Positions 34,169 to 43,513 of a stretch of 64,000 nucleotides of DNA are shown here, piece by piece. Source of the DNA: Candidatus Villigracilis proximus. Lineage in GTDB: Bacteria > Chloroflexota > Anaerolineae > Anaerolineales > Villigracilaceae. A program made the position numbers and the translations under genes. Below the pieces are notes generated by a model that worked only from the letters and a program-made list of their open reading frames with translations, did no database searches and was not told the DNA's origin. Position 1 is the stretch's first letter, and each line of letters starts with the position of its first letter. The stretch covers positions 20,193 through 84,192 of the forward strand of contig JADKBB010000014.1 of assembly GCA_016715195.1 (NCBI GenBank), written 5' to 3'.

Positions 34169-34477
34169 ATGACAAAACTACAAATCACCCCCGAGATCGA
34201 GATCATCGAAGAAACAGAGACCGAGCTTGAGCCTCTTTATCGCGTCATCATTCACAACGACGATGTCACGCCAATGGATTTTGTTGTACACATCCTCACT
34301 TCCATTTTTTATCTTGGCACAGACAGAGCCGCAGACATCATGCTTACGGCACACATCAAAGGCATTGCGTATGTAAAAACGCTCCCCAAAACCGAAGCCG
34401 AAAGACTAATCAACAAGGCGCATTTCGCGGCCGGGCTTGAAGGCTATCCGCTTCACTTTTCACTGGAACCCGAATGA
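34169..34477 (+). CDS. clpS: ATP-dependent Clp protease adaptor ClpS
   Basis: The 102-residue protein has the ClpS core: LYRVIIHNDDVTPMDFVVHIL, with the NDDxT motif, then AHIKGIAYVKTLPKTEAE. It delivers N-degron proteins to ClpAP/ClpCP. The N-terminal acidic extension is normal. It overlaps the acyltransferase gene by 4 bases. Confidence 0.92.
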   Translation: MTKLQITPEIEIIEETETELEPLYRVIIHNDDVTPMDFVVHILTSIFYLGTDRAADIMLTAHIKGIAYVKTLPKTEAERLINKAHFAAGLEGYPLHFSLEPE

Positions 34478-35364
34478 CATCCAATCTTGAACTTCTAACG
34501 CAGATCAATCTCGATGATCTTGTTTCTTCTTTTGACTGGCAAAACCGCCCCATTCTTTCAAAAATTCTTCGCAAACTTTTTTTACGTCCTGCAATTAACT
34601 TTGCAGAGTTCATGGTGGAATTTGACAACGCCATCGCAACCCACGGCCTCGTGGATGCATCGCGTCTGACACAAAAACACTTCGTCAGTGATGTGCGCGT
34701 CTTCGGTCTGGACCTGATACCTGATTCTGCGTTTCTGGCATTATCCAATCATCCGGGCATGAGCGACACCCTCTCCGCATTTTGCGCGCTCCAACGCAAT
34801 GACCTGAAGATCATCGCCCTGGACCGTCCATTTCTTAATGCACTGCCCAATATGAGCAATCAACTCTTTTACGTAAAAGATGATGCGGCCTCACGAGTGA
34901 GTCTGGTGCGGCAGGTCACAGCACATTTACGCGCCGGCGGTGCAGCACTGACCTTCCCTGCCGGTCACATCGAACCCGACCCTGATATGTACAAAGGCGC
35001 AGTGGATTCTCTGCAAACATGGACAGACTCCGCAGGCGTATTCATCCGCATGGCGCCAGAGACCGCGATCCTGCCCATTTTGGTTCGCGGTGTGGTTTGG
35101 GACAAGGCCGCAAATCATTTTCTGTTGAATATAAAAAGAACAAAAGAAGAAAAGGAAAAGCTGGCCGCCGCGCTTCAAATTCTCGCACATGTTGGATTCA
35201 TGAAACATGATGTGCATGTCCGCATACAAATTGGTGAACCGATCTACGCCAAAGAACTGGGGACAACCGACTCCGCCGCCATTCATCAAGCGGTAACCGC
35301 AGAAATGAAACGCCTTATCGAAAATCCACCTCAAGGCGAGGGTGTAAGTGTGATGGTTTCTTAA
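34474..35364 (+). CDS. PlsC-like acyltransferase family protein
   Basis: The 296-residue protein has the acyltransferase motif NHPGMSDTLSAF (H-x4-D) and later FPAGHIEPDPDMYKG in place of FPEGTRS. It should transfer acyl groups to a glycerophosphate-like acceptor, but the divergent second motif leaves the substrate open. Start ATG 34474 overlaps the clpS stop (ATGA type). Confidence 0.75.
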   Translation: MTSNLELLTQINLDDLVSSFDWQNRPILSKILRKLFLRPAINFAEFMVEFDNAIATHGLVDASRLTQKHFVSDVRVFGLDLIPDSAFLALSNHPGMSDTLSAFCALQRNDLKIIALDRPFLNALPNMSNQLFYVKDDAASRVSLVRQVTAHLRAGGAALTFPAGHIEPDPDMYKGAVDSLQTWTDSAGVFIRMAPETAILPILVRGVVWDKAANHFLLNIKRTKEEKEKLAAALQILAHVGFMKHDVHVRIQIGEPIYAKELGTTDSAAIHQAVTAEMKRLIENPPQGEGVSVMVS

Positions 35365-35371
35365 CCACCAA

Positions 35372-35420
35372 GACTCAAAGTCACAAAGACGCCAAGAAAA
35401 AAACTTTGTGACTTCGAGTC
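35372..35420. repeat. REP-like hairpin repeat with AAGTCACAAAG core
   Basis: GACTCAAAGTCACAAAG pairs with CTTTGTGACTTCGAGTC (one mismatch), 15-base loop. A related sequence with the same AAGTCACAAAG core occurs at 38486-38541. It lies between the convergent acyltransferase and MFS genes. The rest of the gap to 35513 shows nothing else. Confidence 0.5.
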
Positions 35421-35513
35421 TTCGAGACTTTGTGTTTAAGGTTTAAATCTTCTCTGTGTGCGAAGTATCTGTCTTGATATTCTTTAAACCCGTAATCCCG
35501 GAATATTTATTTA

Positions 35514-36761
35514 TTATTCAGCTTTTGCACCAGCCAGCATCGGCTCATCGCCGTTGTAGGTTCTCAACTGCGGCCACTTGCGGATGATCAACAGCGTGCC
35601 GATGATACAGCCGATCCCGCCGGTGATGACGGCGAAAGGTGCGCCGAAGAATTGCGCCACTGAACCAGCTTCGATCTCACCCAACTGCGGACCGCCCTGA
35701 AAAAATATTTGATTGACACTGGTCATACGTCCGCGGATGTGATCGGGAGTTTGTAACTGCCGAATGGTGTTGCGGATGATCGTGCTGACTCCGTCTGCCG
35801 CGCCGGTGGTGGCAAGCGCCAGCCAGGCGATGAGCAGGGATTTTGTCATGCCGAAAATGACGGTTGCAATTCCAAAAATAATTACCGCGCCAAGAAATAA
35901 TTGTCCCTGCTTGCGCAGTTCGCGTACTTGAGAGATCACAAGAGCAGCAGCCACCGCACCCACCGCCTGCGCCGCGGATAAATATCCGTACTCCACCACG
36001 CCAACATGCAAAACACCTGTGGCAATGATGGGCAGTAAAGTATTTGCTGAAGCAAAGAAGGTGGCGACAAAATCCAGGAGCATGGTCGAAAGGATGACCG
36101 GCTTGCTTAAGATAAATTGAATCCCCTCGCGAATTGACTCAACACTAATGCCAGACATTTTCTCGGAAATCGTCTGCGGCACATCACCGATCATAAAGAG
36201 TGCGATCAAAACCGAGAGGAAGGAAAACGCGTTGAAATAATACACAGCAGATTGACCCGCAAATGCGATCACCACACCGGTCAACGCCGGGCCAATGACA
36301 GAGCCAGCCTGAAAGGCGGTGAATGTCATACTGAATGCATTCGGCAGATCCTTCGCGGGGACTAGATTCGGAATCAGGGATTGGCGTGATGGTCCATCAA
36401 AGGCGACGGCAATGGCCTGTAATGCGGTGATGGCGTAAATGTGCCAGATGGTGATCTCCCCAAATTGGGTGAGCAGGCCCAACGTTAAAGCAAGAAGCGC
36501 GGCGACGGTTTGGGTAACGAACATCACGTTCCGGCGATTCCGTGAGTCGGCAACCGCGCCGCCGATCAGAGAAAAAATAATGACGGGTAAAATGCGCGCG
36601 AGGCCAATGCCGCCCAGTGCGATGGGATTTTTATTGAGCTGGTTGATGTGCCAAAATAAAGCCCAGATTTGCATCCGGGTTCCTGCGATGGAGATCAGTT
36701 GTCCAAGCCAAAGGTAGAAGAAACGTTTGTGCTTGAGTGAGGGCGGAATGTGCAGCCCCAT
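35514..36761 (-). CDS. MFS transporter
   Basis: The 415-residue protein has twelve predicted helices and the DHA3-type enterobactin-exporter-like layout, with LGQLISIAGTRMQ near the start and DHIRGRMTSVNQIF in the second half. It should export a small molecule by proton antiport; substrate unknown. I use ATG 36761, which shares one base with the nadE stop (TAATG) and gives translational coupling; TTG 36773 is an alternative. Confidence 0.88.
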   Translation of the reverse strand: MGLHIPPSLKHKRFFYLWLGQLISIAGTRMQIWALFWHINQLNKNPIALGGIGLARILPVIIFSLIGGAVADSRNRRNVMFVTQTVAALLALTLGLLTQFGEITIWHIYAITALQAIAVAFDGPSRQSLIPNLVPAKDLPNAFSMTFTAFQAGSVIGPALTGVVIAFAGQSAVYYFNAFSFLSVLIALFMIGDVPQTISEKMSGISVESIREGIQFILSKPVILSTMLLDFVATFFASANTLLPIIATGVLHVGVVEYGYLSAAQAVGAVAAALVISQVRELRKQGQLFLGAVIIFGIATVIFGMTKSLLIAWLALATTGAADGVSTIIRNTIRQLQTPDHIRGRMTSVNQIFFQGGPQLGEIEAGSVAQFFGAPFAVITGGIGCIIGTLLIIRKWPQLRTYNGDEPMLAGAKAE

Positions 36762-37588
36762 TATGTGCCCCAATCGCGCAGATATAAAAAGTCATAGCCG
36801 ATGGTGCGGTTGCTGATCTTGGCGATGGGCGGCTGCATGCGTTTGAATTGATTGCGGCGAATGCGCGTTGTAACGGCATTCACAAATTTTTCATTGAAGC
36901 CCGCTTCAATCGCCTCCAGCGGACTGTAACGCTGGTCAACAAGCAGATAAAGAAGTTTATCCACTTCACCATATGTGAAGCCCAATTCACCTTCATCGGT
37001 TTGGCCTTCCCATAGATCGGCTGAAGGCGGCTTATCAATGATCGGGGCGGGGATATTCATCGCGCGTGAAAGCTGACGGACTTGAGTCTTATACAGATCG
37101 CCAATCGGATTCATGGCGCTGGCGGAATCACCATAATGCGTACTGTAACCAAGCAATATCTCGGTCTTGTTGCTGGTGCCAATGACCAGTCCTTTGAAGA
37201 CTTCGCTTTGATCGAAGAGTACGATCATGCGCTCACGCGCCATGATGTTACCCATGCGCATTTTTGAAATATCAGGGTGCATCTTGAAGAGCGGTTCGAC
37301 CATGTCTGTGATCTCGATGGTTTTGCTTTGAACACCAAGTTGATCGATCAGCAATTGGGCATGGTCAAGCGAGTCGCGGCTGGAAAGTTTATACGGCATC
37401 CGTACGGCCAGTACATTTTCAGCGCCAAGCGCTTCAACCGCCAATATACACGAAAGCGCGGAGTCAAGTCCGCCGGAGAGACCAACCACCGCATGAGACA
37501 TGCCCACGCGTGTCACTTCAGATCGAAGGAAGCCCGTGAGAATTTCACGCGCAAGGTTTGTATTGATACCAAGAGTTATATCAACCAC
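36761..37588 (-). CDS. nadE: NAD+ synthase
   Basis: The 275-residue protein has the ATP-pyrophosphatase P-loop VGLSGGLDSALS and GTSNKTEILLGYSTHYGD, DLYKTQVRQLSRAM, diagnostic of NadE. It amidates nicotinic acid adenine dinucleotide to NAD+. The start is GTG 37588, overlapping the nitrilase-like gene stop by 8 bases. The glutaminase domain often fused to NadE is here encoded by that separate gene, suggesting it supplies ammonia. Confidence 0.92.
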   Translation of the reverse strand: MVDITLGINTNLAREILTGFLRSEVTRVGMSHAVVGLSGGLDSALSCILAVEALGAENVLAVRMPYKLSSRDSLDHAQLLIDQLGVQSKTIEITDMVEPLFKMHPDISKMRMGNIMARERMIVLFDQSEVFKGLVIGTSNKTEILLGYSTHYGDSASAMNPIGDLYKTQVRQLSRAMNIPAPIIDKPPSADLWEGQTDEGELGFTYGEVDKLLYLLVDQRYSPLEAIEAGFNEKFVNAVTTRIRRNQFKRMQPPIAKISNRTIGYDFLYLRDWGT

Positions 37589-38433
37589 GGGAGAGTATCC
37601 TGTTCAATTCTTTTTGTACGAGATTGGTGCGTTCATCGCGCAGCAAAGGCAAACGGGCGCGTGTGCGGCGCAGTTGATTTAAGTCCATTTGCGCGAAAGT
37701 GAGCGCTTCTTCGTTATACGGGCCAATGGCAATCTCTTCGCCGTTCGGGTCGAAGAGCGTCGCTACGCCCCAGAAATGCAATCCGTCTTCATAACCTACA
37801 CGGTTGGCGTGAGCCACAAAGGAGGTGAACATACTGGCATAGGCTTTTGTCACACGTTCCACCCAGCGCGCGGATTCAAGTTTTTCCTTGTCATTTAATC
37901 CACGGCCCGGGTGAAGCGGACGAGAACAGCATAATATCCGCGCCATCGAGCCAAAGCAAATACGGCGGCGATGCGTGCCAGAAATCTTCGCAGATCAACA
38001 TGCCCACGCGCCCAAAGCGTGTATCGAAAGCGCGGATCGAATCACCCCAGGCAAAGAAACGGCCTTCATCGAAAAGGCCATAGGTGGGTAAATACACTTT
38101 GTGATGCACATGCAAAACTTTTCCGCCCGAAAGATAGGCGGAAGCAATGTAAAAGCGATGACGGGAGTCTTCGTCCACGAATCCAATGACCAGGTCCAGA
38201 TCACGAGACGCTTTGAGTAAATGTTTGAATACGGGGTCATCCTCTGTCGGCTTATGTGCAACCGAGGCTACTAAATCCTGTAAAACATATCCGGTGAGGG
38301 AAAGTTCGGGAAAAACAAGCAGGTCTGTTTTTTCAGCTCGAGCCTGTTTGATGTAATCCATGTGCTTGGCAAGATTGGATTCCACATCCCCAAGTTTTGT
38401 GTTGATCTGGGCAAGGGCAAGGTTTAGTTTCAT
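37581..38433 (-). pseudogene. Nitrilase-family glutaminase-like protein, frameshifted
   Basis: The first frame covers the N-terminal two thirds with the Glu-Lys-Cys triad of nitrilases: FPELSLTGY (E43), HKVYLPTYG (K112) and LICEDFWH (C148). An extra base in the GGG/CCC run near 37907-37911 breaks it after LFSSASPG. RGLNDKEKLESARWVERV continues in a second frame to 37581. Joined, about 283 residues. It precedes nadE with overlap, so it likely acts as the NH3-supplying amidase. Confidence 0.8.
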
Positions 38434-38485
38434 TGCGCGAATCTTACCATTAAAAATTAGACCTTAATAGGTTGTTTAATAACTA

Positions 38486-38541
38486 CACCACGAAGTCACA
38501 AAGGCACAAAGCCTCGAAATTTTCTTTAAGCCTTCGTGGTG
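38486..38541. repeat. REP-like hairpin repeat, second copy
   Basis: CACCACGAAG and CTTCGTGGTG form the outer stem. It shares AAGTCACAAAG with the element at 35372. It lies upstream of the nitrilase-like gene start. Confidence 0.45.
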
Positions 38542-38558
38542 AAGAGCATGGTGGAAAC

Positions 38559-38588
38559 AAAAAATGCGCCTTTGCAGGCGCATTTTTT
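38559..38588 (-). terminator. Terminator of the tRNA gene
   Basis: AAAAAATGCGCCT and AGGCGCATTTTTT form a perfect stem with a 4-base loop; on the minus strand it lies 6 bases after the tRNA-Ser 3' end, followed by a T-run. Confidence 0.85.
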
Positions 38589-38594
38589 GTTTAG

Positions 38595-38681
38595 CGGGGA
38601 GGGAGGGATTCGAACCCTCGGTGGACCGGAGCCCACAATAGTTTTCGAGACTATCCCATTCAACCACTCTGGCACCTCCCC
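38595..38681 (-). tRNA. tRNA-Ser (CGA)
   Basis: On the minus strand the 87-base sequence folds as a class II tRNA: acceptor GGGGAGG/CCTCCCC, D arm with GAGTGGTTGAATGG, anticodon stem ATAGT/ACTAT around loop CTCGAAA (anticodon CGA), a long variable arm (TGGGCTCCGGTCCA) and T arm with GGTTCGAATCC. The 3' CCA is not encoded. The long variable arm and CGA anticodon identify serine. Confidence 0.95.
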
Positions 38682-38721
38682 AATCAGGTGAAGCGGGCAG
38701 GATTATAACCGAAAAATTTTT

Positions 38722-40116
38722 CTACAGATCAACACTCTCGTGCAATTCAGGATAATGCACCTGGCTTAATTTTCTTTCGTTCAAAAGACCCTTCAAGGTC
38801 ATCGCTTGTTTTTCTTCACCGTGAACCAAAAAGATCTGTTTCACAGTATCTTTTACGCCCAGGGCATACTTCATGAGCAGATCCTGCCCCGCGTGACCGG
38901 ATAACCCGCCGATCGTCGCCACGTCACATTTGCGCTTGTAGATTTCGCCGAAGATGTTGACCTGCGGTTCACGGTCAGCCAATCTGCGTCCCAACGTATT
39001 GGGTGCCTGCCATGAAACAATACAGATCGTATTTTTCGGATTTTCAATATTATTCTTTATATGATGCACAATGCGGCCGGTTTCCGCCATACCCGAAGCG
39101 GAGATAATGACCATAGGCTCTTTGTTCTCATTCAAAGCCTTGGATTCCTCAACCGACTTCACATAAGTCAACATTTTGAAATCCAGCGCTGGGTGACGTG
39201 ACTCGCGCACAAACTTAGCCGTCTCTTCATCAAAACATTCCAGATGACGTTTGAATACTTCTGTGGCATTCACAGCCAGCGGACTATCGACATAGACCGG
39301 CACGCGCGGCACTTCGCCATTTTCCATCATCTGATTTAAGTAAAACACCAATTCCTGTGAACGTCCCACCGCGAAAGCCGGCACGATCACCTTCCCGCCG
39401 CGTTCCACTGTGAGCTTCACAACATTACGAAATTCCGAGTATGCAAGCTCAGGGTTACTATGCGACTTATCGCCATAGGTTGATTCCATGATCATATAAT
39501 CAACCGCTTCAGGCAAAATGGGGTCGCGCAATAACGGCATTTTATATCGGCCAATATCGCCCGAAAACCAAAAGCGGATCTTTTTGCCTTTCTCTTCAAT
39601 TTCAAGCGACACGCCCGCCGAACCGAGAATATGTCCCGCCTCATAAAAACGCGCGATCACACCCGGAATAGGCTCAAACGCTTCAGCGTAATTCACGCCC
39701 TTAAACATCCCTGCAACTTCTTCCGCATCCTGTTCTGTATACAACGGCTCGATCGGCTCTTCGCCGCGTTGAGCGCGTTTCTTATTAACGAACTCCGCAT
39801 CTGATTCTTGAATGCGTCCCGAGTCGCGGATCATCAAACTTCCAAGATCAGCAGTCGCACGTGTGGCAAAAATATTTCCTTCATAGCCCTGTTTGGTCAG
39901 GTTGGGTAAATTACCCGCGTGGTCAATATGCGCATGTGAAAGGATCACCGCATCCACGGTCTTTGGATCGTAATGAAAATTCAAGTTGCGCTCATACGTA
40001 TCCGCGCGCCTGCCTTGATACAGCCCGCAATCCAAAAGCAACTTCGAGCCGTTGATCTCCAGCAAATGCTGGCTGCCAGTCACCGTATGTGCCGCACCAT
40101 GAAAATTAATTCGCAT
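38722..40116 (-). CDS. MBL-fold beta-CASP ribonuclease/exonuclease
   Basis: The 464-residue protein has the MBL motif SHAHIDHAGNLP, the beta-CASP region (VIVPAFAVGRSQEL, ISASGMAETGRI) and the C-terminal GLSGHAGQD and LVHGEEKQA motifs. By family it is an RNA endonuclease/5' exonuclease of the CPSF73-like type for RNA processing or decay. It overlaps the RNase D gene by 11 bases. AAAAATG with TTGGAGT upstream supports ATG 40116. Confidence 0.9.
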   Translation of the reverse strand: MRINFHGAAHTVTGSQHLLEINGSKLLLDCGLYQGRRADTYERNLNFHYDPKTVDAVILSHAHIDHAGNLPNLTKQGYEGNIFATRATADLGSLMIRDSGRIQESDAEFVNKKRAQRGEEPIEPLYTEQDAEEVAGMFKGVNYAEAFEPIPGVIARFYEAGHILGSAGVSLEIEEKGKKIRFWFSGDIGRYKMPLLRDPILPEAVDYMIMESTYGDKSHSNPELAYSEFRNVVKLTVERGGKVIVPAFAVGRSQELVFYLNQMMENGEVPRVPVYVDSPLAVNATEVFKRHLECFDEETAKFVRESRHPALDFKMLTYVKSVEESKALNENKEPMVIISASGMAETGRIVHHIKNNIENPKNTICIVSWQAPNTLGRRLADREPQVNIFGEIYKRKCDVATIGGLSGHAGQDLLMKYALGVKDTVKQIFLVHGEEKQAMTLKGLLNERKLSQVHYPELHESVDL

Positions 40117-41242
40117 TTTTTACTCCAAGTACTTTTAGAATCTGCACGCCATATTTTTCAACACGTGAAGGAGTCTCTTTCATAATGGACGCCAGTTCAT
40201 TCACATCGTTTGGCGGATTCTCAGCGATCGCCGATAAATAAGGCTTGGGCAGGATGACATCTGACTCGACGCCCATTTCCAACCCGACCTTTTTTCGCCA
40301 CAACTTCAACTTCTCCAACCGACGCAGGAACGCATCATTCCGCACTTCAACCTGCTTCCGTTCAACCAGCGGAGCCGAAGCCCCGCGCCTGATCGCAGCT
40401 AAAACCGAATCCCCCCACAAGCGGATCTGCTTCTCGCTTAATCCTGCTGCAGAAAGATCCACCTTTTGCTCAGGCGGATTCTTGGATAATAAAACAAACA
40501 CATCATCCATCACCACCTTATACGGCGGACGGTTTAACTTTTCAGCTTCCCTGTCCCGCCACTTGCACAACTGCGCCACGATCGTCAACTCGCGCAGATT
40601 AAGATCTTTGCGCCCAGCGAATCGTTCCCATGATTCGCTGATTGCCTTTTGCTTCTGCTCTTCCGCCACACAAGCGCGGACAAAATCCTCTTTTGCAAAT
40701 TCCAGGCGGTCACTTTCCTGTAATTCCTTTTCCAACACATCCCGCAGATCAAAGAGATAGTGCGTATCCAATCGCGCGTAATGGATCTGCTCTTTTGTCA
40801 GCGGGCGCGCGGCCCAATCCGCTTTTTGGTGACGCTTGTCTGTTTGTATTCTAAATTTATCGCCCAGCAGACGATCCAGTCCCACAGCCGGATACCCCAG
40901 CACACGCGCGGCCTGCATCGTATCGAACAAATTCGAAAATTTGAAATTAAAATCGCGCCGCAAACAGACCAGGTCATATTCTGCAGCGTGGAATATTTTC
41001 TCAATGTTCGGGTCGGCGAAAATGGGGGCAAGTCCGCTTAAATCCCTTAAGGCAAGCGGATCCACCAGATAATCCGCGTTGGTTGAAGAAAACTGAATCA
41101 GACAAACCTGCTCACGAAAAGCGTGCAGGCTGTTGGATTCGGTGTCCACTGCCACGCGAGACTGTGTGGCAAGATCATCAATTAATTGTTGTAGTAATTG
41201 TTTTGTGTTTACCCAAATAGGCGGAGGCAGAGTTTCAGACAT
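40106..41242 (-). CDS. rnd: Ribonuclease D (3'-5' exonuclease with HRDC domain)
   Basis: The 378-residue protein has the DEDD exonuclease motifs VAVDTESNSLHAF (DxE), HAAEYDLVCLRRDF and HYARLDTHYLFDLRDVL (YxxxD), then a C-terminal HRDC domain (about 205-285). RNase D trims tRNA 3' ends and other stable RNAs. It precedes the beta-CASP RNase in an operon, an RNA-processing pair. Confidence 0.92.
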   Translation of the reverse strand: MSETLPPPIWVNTKQLLQQLIDDLATQSRVAVDTESNSLHAFREQVCLIQFSSTNADYLVDPLALRDLSGLAPIFADPNIEKIFHAAEYDLVCLRRDFNFKFSNLFDTMQAARVLGYPAVGLDRLLGDKFRIQTDKRHQKADWAARPLTKEQIHYARLDTHYLFDLRDVLEKELQESDRLEFAKEDFVRACVAEEQKQKAISESWERFAGRKDLNLRELTIVAQLCKWRDREAEKLNRPPYKVVMDDVFVLLSKNPPEQKVDLSAAGLSEKQIRLWGDSVLAAIRRGASAPLVERKQVEVRNDAFLRRLEKLKLWRKKVGLEMGVESDVILPKPYLSAIAENPPNDVNELASIMKETPSRVEKYGVQILKVLGVKNAN

Positions 41243-41316
41243 ATCGGCTGATTATAAACCTTTCAAGCGTAAGTCGGACATTTGCGCCAAATGCAAATAT
41301 GGCGCTGTTGAGCCGG

Positions 41317-41757
41317 TTATGGATTTTCAAGTTCTTTTTCCATCACCATGCCATCTTCACCGTCATTGTAATATTTGCTCCAGATCTCGGTGGTGGCATA
41401 GCCTTCTTTTTCATACATGGAGATCGCAACTTGATTCGAGACTCGCACGGTCAAACGGGAACGGGGCACGCCGAGTTTGGCTTCACAGGCACGCAGCAGG
41501 GCACGTCCAATGCCGCGTCGCCTAAAGCGAGAATCAACTGCGATGGTGGCGATCCAGCCCCACCCGTTGCTCGGACGCGGGTCTCCAGCCACGAATCCGG
41601 CCATTTGGCCGTCTTCCACTGCCTTAAGCCGAATCACCTCAGGAAAAGTCAAAACAGCGATCAGGTCAAATAAGGGCCAGGCGTCTTTATCAAAACTTTC
41701 GTTTTCAAGCTTGCGCAGTGCGGTCAGGTCAAAAATAGATGCGGTCACAATTTCCAT
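41317..41757 (-). CDS. RimI-like GNAT acetyltransferase
   Basis: The 146-residue protein has the GNAT acetyl-CoA motif RRRGIGRALLRACEAKLG and a C-terminal YEKEGYATTEIWSKYYNDGEDG. This matches RimI, which N-acetylates ribosomal protein S18, but many relatives have other substrates. It is a lone gene. The small gap to the RNase D gene holds no gene. Confidence 0.8.
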   Translation of the reverse strand: MEIVTASIFDLTALRKLENESFDKDAWPLFDLIAVLTFPEVIRLKAVEDGQMAGFVAGDPRPSNGWGWIATIAVDSRFRRRGIGRALLRACEAKLGVPRSRLTVRVSNQVAISMYEKEGYATTEIWSKYYNDGEDGMVMEKELENP

Positions 41758-41843
41758 GGCAGGGCGATTGTATCAATAAAAAAGTGGAAAGTGAAATTTT
41801 CATTTCAACTTTCCACTTCTCACTTGTTATTTTTTTCTTTCGT

Positions 41844-42752
41844 TTACTTCTTTACATCCTTGCCGAGGAAGTTATCCAACATGCTGGTAAATTCCATCGG
41901 GAAGATGAATTTGGTGGATGCGCTTGAGCCAATGGACTTGAGGGTCTCAAAATACTGCAAGGTCATTGTCTTTTGATCTACTGTCTTGGTTGCGGTGTAG
42001 ATGGCTTCCAAAGCAACAGCAAAACCTTCTGCGCGCAAAGCCTGCGCCGTCTTGTCGCCTTCAGCGCGCAAGATGTTGGACTCACGTTCACCTTGAGCAG
42101 CCAGGATCGCGGCCTGTTTGGTACCTTCAGCACGATTGATGGCGGCTTCCTGATCGCCCATGGATTCGGTAACAAGCGCGCGGCGAATACGTTCAGCCGA
42201 CATCTGACGATTCATCGCATCCTGCACTTCGCGCGGCGGGAGGATTTCACGGATTTCAACATTGGTCACTTTCACACCCCAGCGTTCGGTAACTTCATCC
42301 AAACGGGTGCGGAGCATGTTATTAATGTGTTCACGTTCTGAGAGCACATCATCCAACGGAATACCGCCGATGACAGCGCGCAAGGTGGTTGCTGCAATAC
42401 CTGCCGCAGCGGTTTCAAAGTTACCCACCTGCAACACTGATTCAGTGGGATCAAGCACCTTGTAATACCACAGGAAGTCAATGGAGATCGGGGCATTGTC
42501 TTTTGTGATCGAAGTCTGATGCGGAATTTCACGCACTTGTTCGCGCAAATCCACTTTTACTCCACGATCAATGACAGGGATCAACAGAACAATACCAGGT
42601 CCTTTGGCACCTACAGAACGGCCAAGCCGGAATACGACGAGACGTTGATATTCAGGGATGATGCGAATGGCATTGGCAAGAAATACAAAGCCAATGATTA
42701 ATACCGCTCCCACAAAACAAAATACAGCGCCACCAGTTGCTAAAAAGTCCAT
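41844..42752 (-). CDS. Slipin/stomatin-like SPFH-domain protein
   Basis: The 302-residue protein has an N-terminal helix, then the SPFH/band 7 domain (RIIPEYQRLVVFRLGR, DLREQVREIP, RTRLDEVTERWGVKVTNVEI) and a helical tail. Slipins organise membrane microdomains. The NfeD gene just upstream is its typical partner. AAGGAGAATT precedes ATG 42752. Confidence 0.92.
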   Translation of the reverse strand: MDFLATGGAVFCFVGAVLIIGFVFLANAIRIIPEYQRLVVFRLGRSVGAKGPGIVLLIPVIDRGVKVDLREQVREIPHQTSITKDNAPISIDFLWYYKVLDPTESVLQVGNFETAAAGIAATTLRAVIGGIPLDDVLSEREHINNMLRTRLDEVTERWGVKVTNVEIREILPPREVQDAMNRQMSAERIRRALVTESMGDQEAAINRAEGTKQAAILAAQGERESNILRAEGDKTAQALRAEGFAVALEAIYTATKTVDQKTMTLQYFETLKSIGSSASTKFIFPMEFTSMLDNFLGKDVKK

Positions 42753-42779
42753 ATTAATTCTCCTTGTCTTGTTTATTAT

Positions 42780-43376
42780 TTAACTGACTATTTTTTCAAC
42801 AACGAGGATAAATCCCTCGCGACGAACGACACGAATTGAACTGCCGGCGGGAATGGCTTGATCACTTTTGGCAGACCACATCTCCCCTGCCACAAACACA
42901 CTTCCTTCTTCATGGACAATTGACCTGGCCTCGCCAGATAATCCGTTCAATGCCGCAAGGTCATGTACCGGGCGCACACCTGCGGCTTGTACAGTTTTTC
43001 GCACCACGATCCACAAAAAAACTGAGAGCAGCCCCGAAGTTACCAGCGCAATAAATGGATTGACAGCCGGCTTCCAGCCGTCCACTGCAAACATAAAAAC
43101 TGAACCAATCACCAGCAGCAGAATGGAAAAACCGAGATACAACTCCCGTTTTGGCTTTTGAATGGCATGGACAAACGGAATAATGCTCAAAACAAGAATA
43201 ACCAATGCCCACCAATTAAAGGACAGGTTATACACTGCATACCCCGCCAACGCGAGACAAAAGACAGCACCAATTTCAAACAACCCTGTTCCCGGCGTAA
43301 CGATCGCCATCAAGCCAAGCAAAACACCGCTCAACAAGATCAGGTAAGCAACATTGGGTTCCAGTAAAAATTCCAT
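42780..43376 (-). CDS. NfeD-family membrane protein, short form
   Basis: The 198-residue protein has about four helices and a C-terminal OB-fold NfeD domain (LAALNGLSGEARSIVHEEGSVFVAGEMW, then GSSIRVVRREGFILVVEKI). The long N-terminal ClpP-like protease domain of some NfeD proteins is absent, so it is the short form. I use ATG 43376, with GAGGCGAAA upstream. It pairs with slipin. Confidence 0.88.
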   Translation of the reverse strand: MEFLLEPNVAYLILLSGVLLGLMAIVTPGTGLFEIGAVFCLALAGYAVYNLSFNWWALVILVLSIIPFVHAIQKPKRELYLGFSILLLVIGSVFMFAVDGWKPAVNPFIALVTSGLLSVFLWIVVRKTVQAAGVRPVHDLAALNGLSGEARSIVHEEGSVFVAGEMWSAKSDQAIPAGSSIRVVRREGFILVVEKIVS

Positions 43377-43513
43377 TTTCGCCTCTATTTGATTATACAA
43401 CAAGAAGGGTAGGTTTCAATCAATTTACGAGCAGTGCCACAAAAAAGTTGCGCACATTAAGCAGTTTGCTGGTTGTATAATAAGAACGCAAAATCAAACG
43501 TATTGGAGTCCCA

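Noticed and set aside
38482..38545. Possible attachment site or transposon end next to tRNA-Ser
   Set aside because: No integrase, no direct repeat of the tRNA 3' end, and the element matches the hairpin repeat at 35372.
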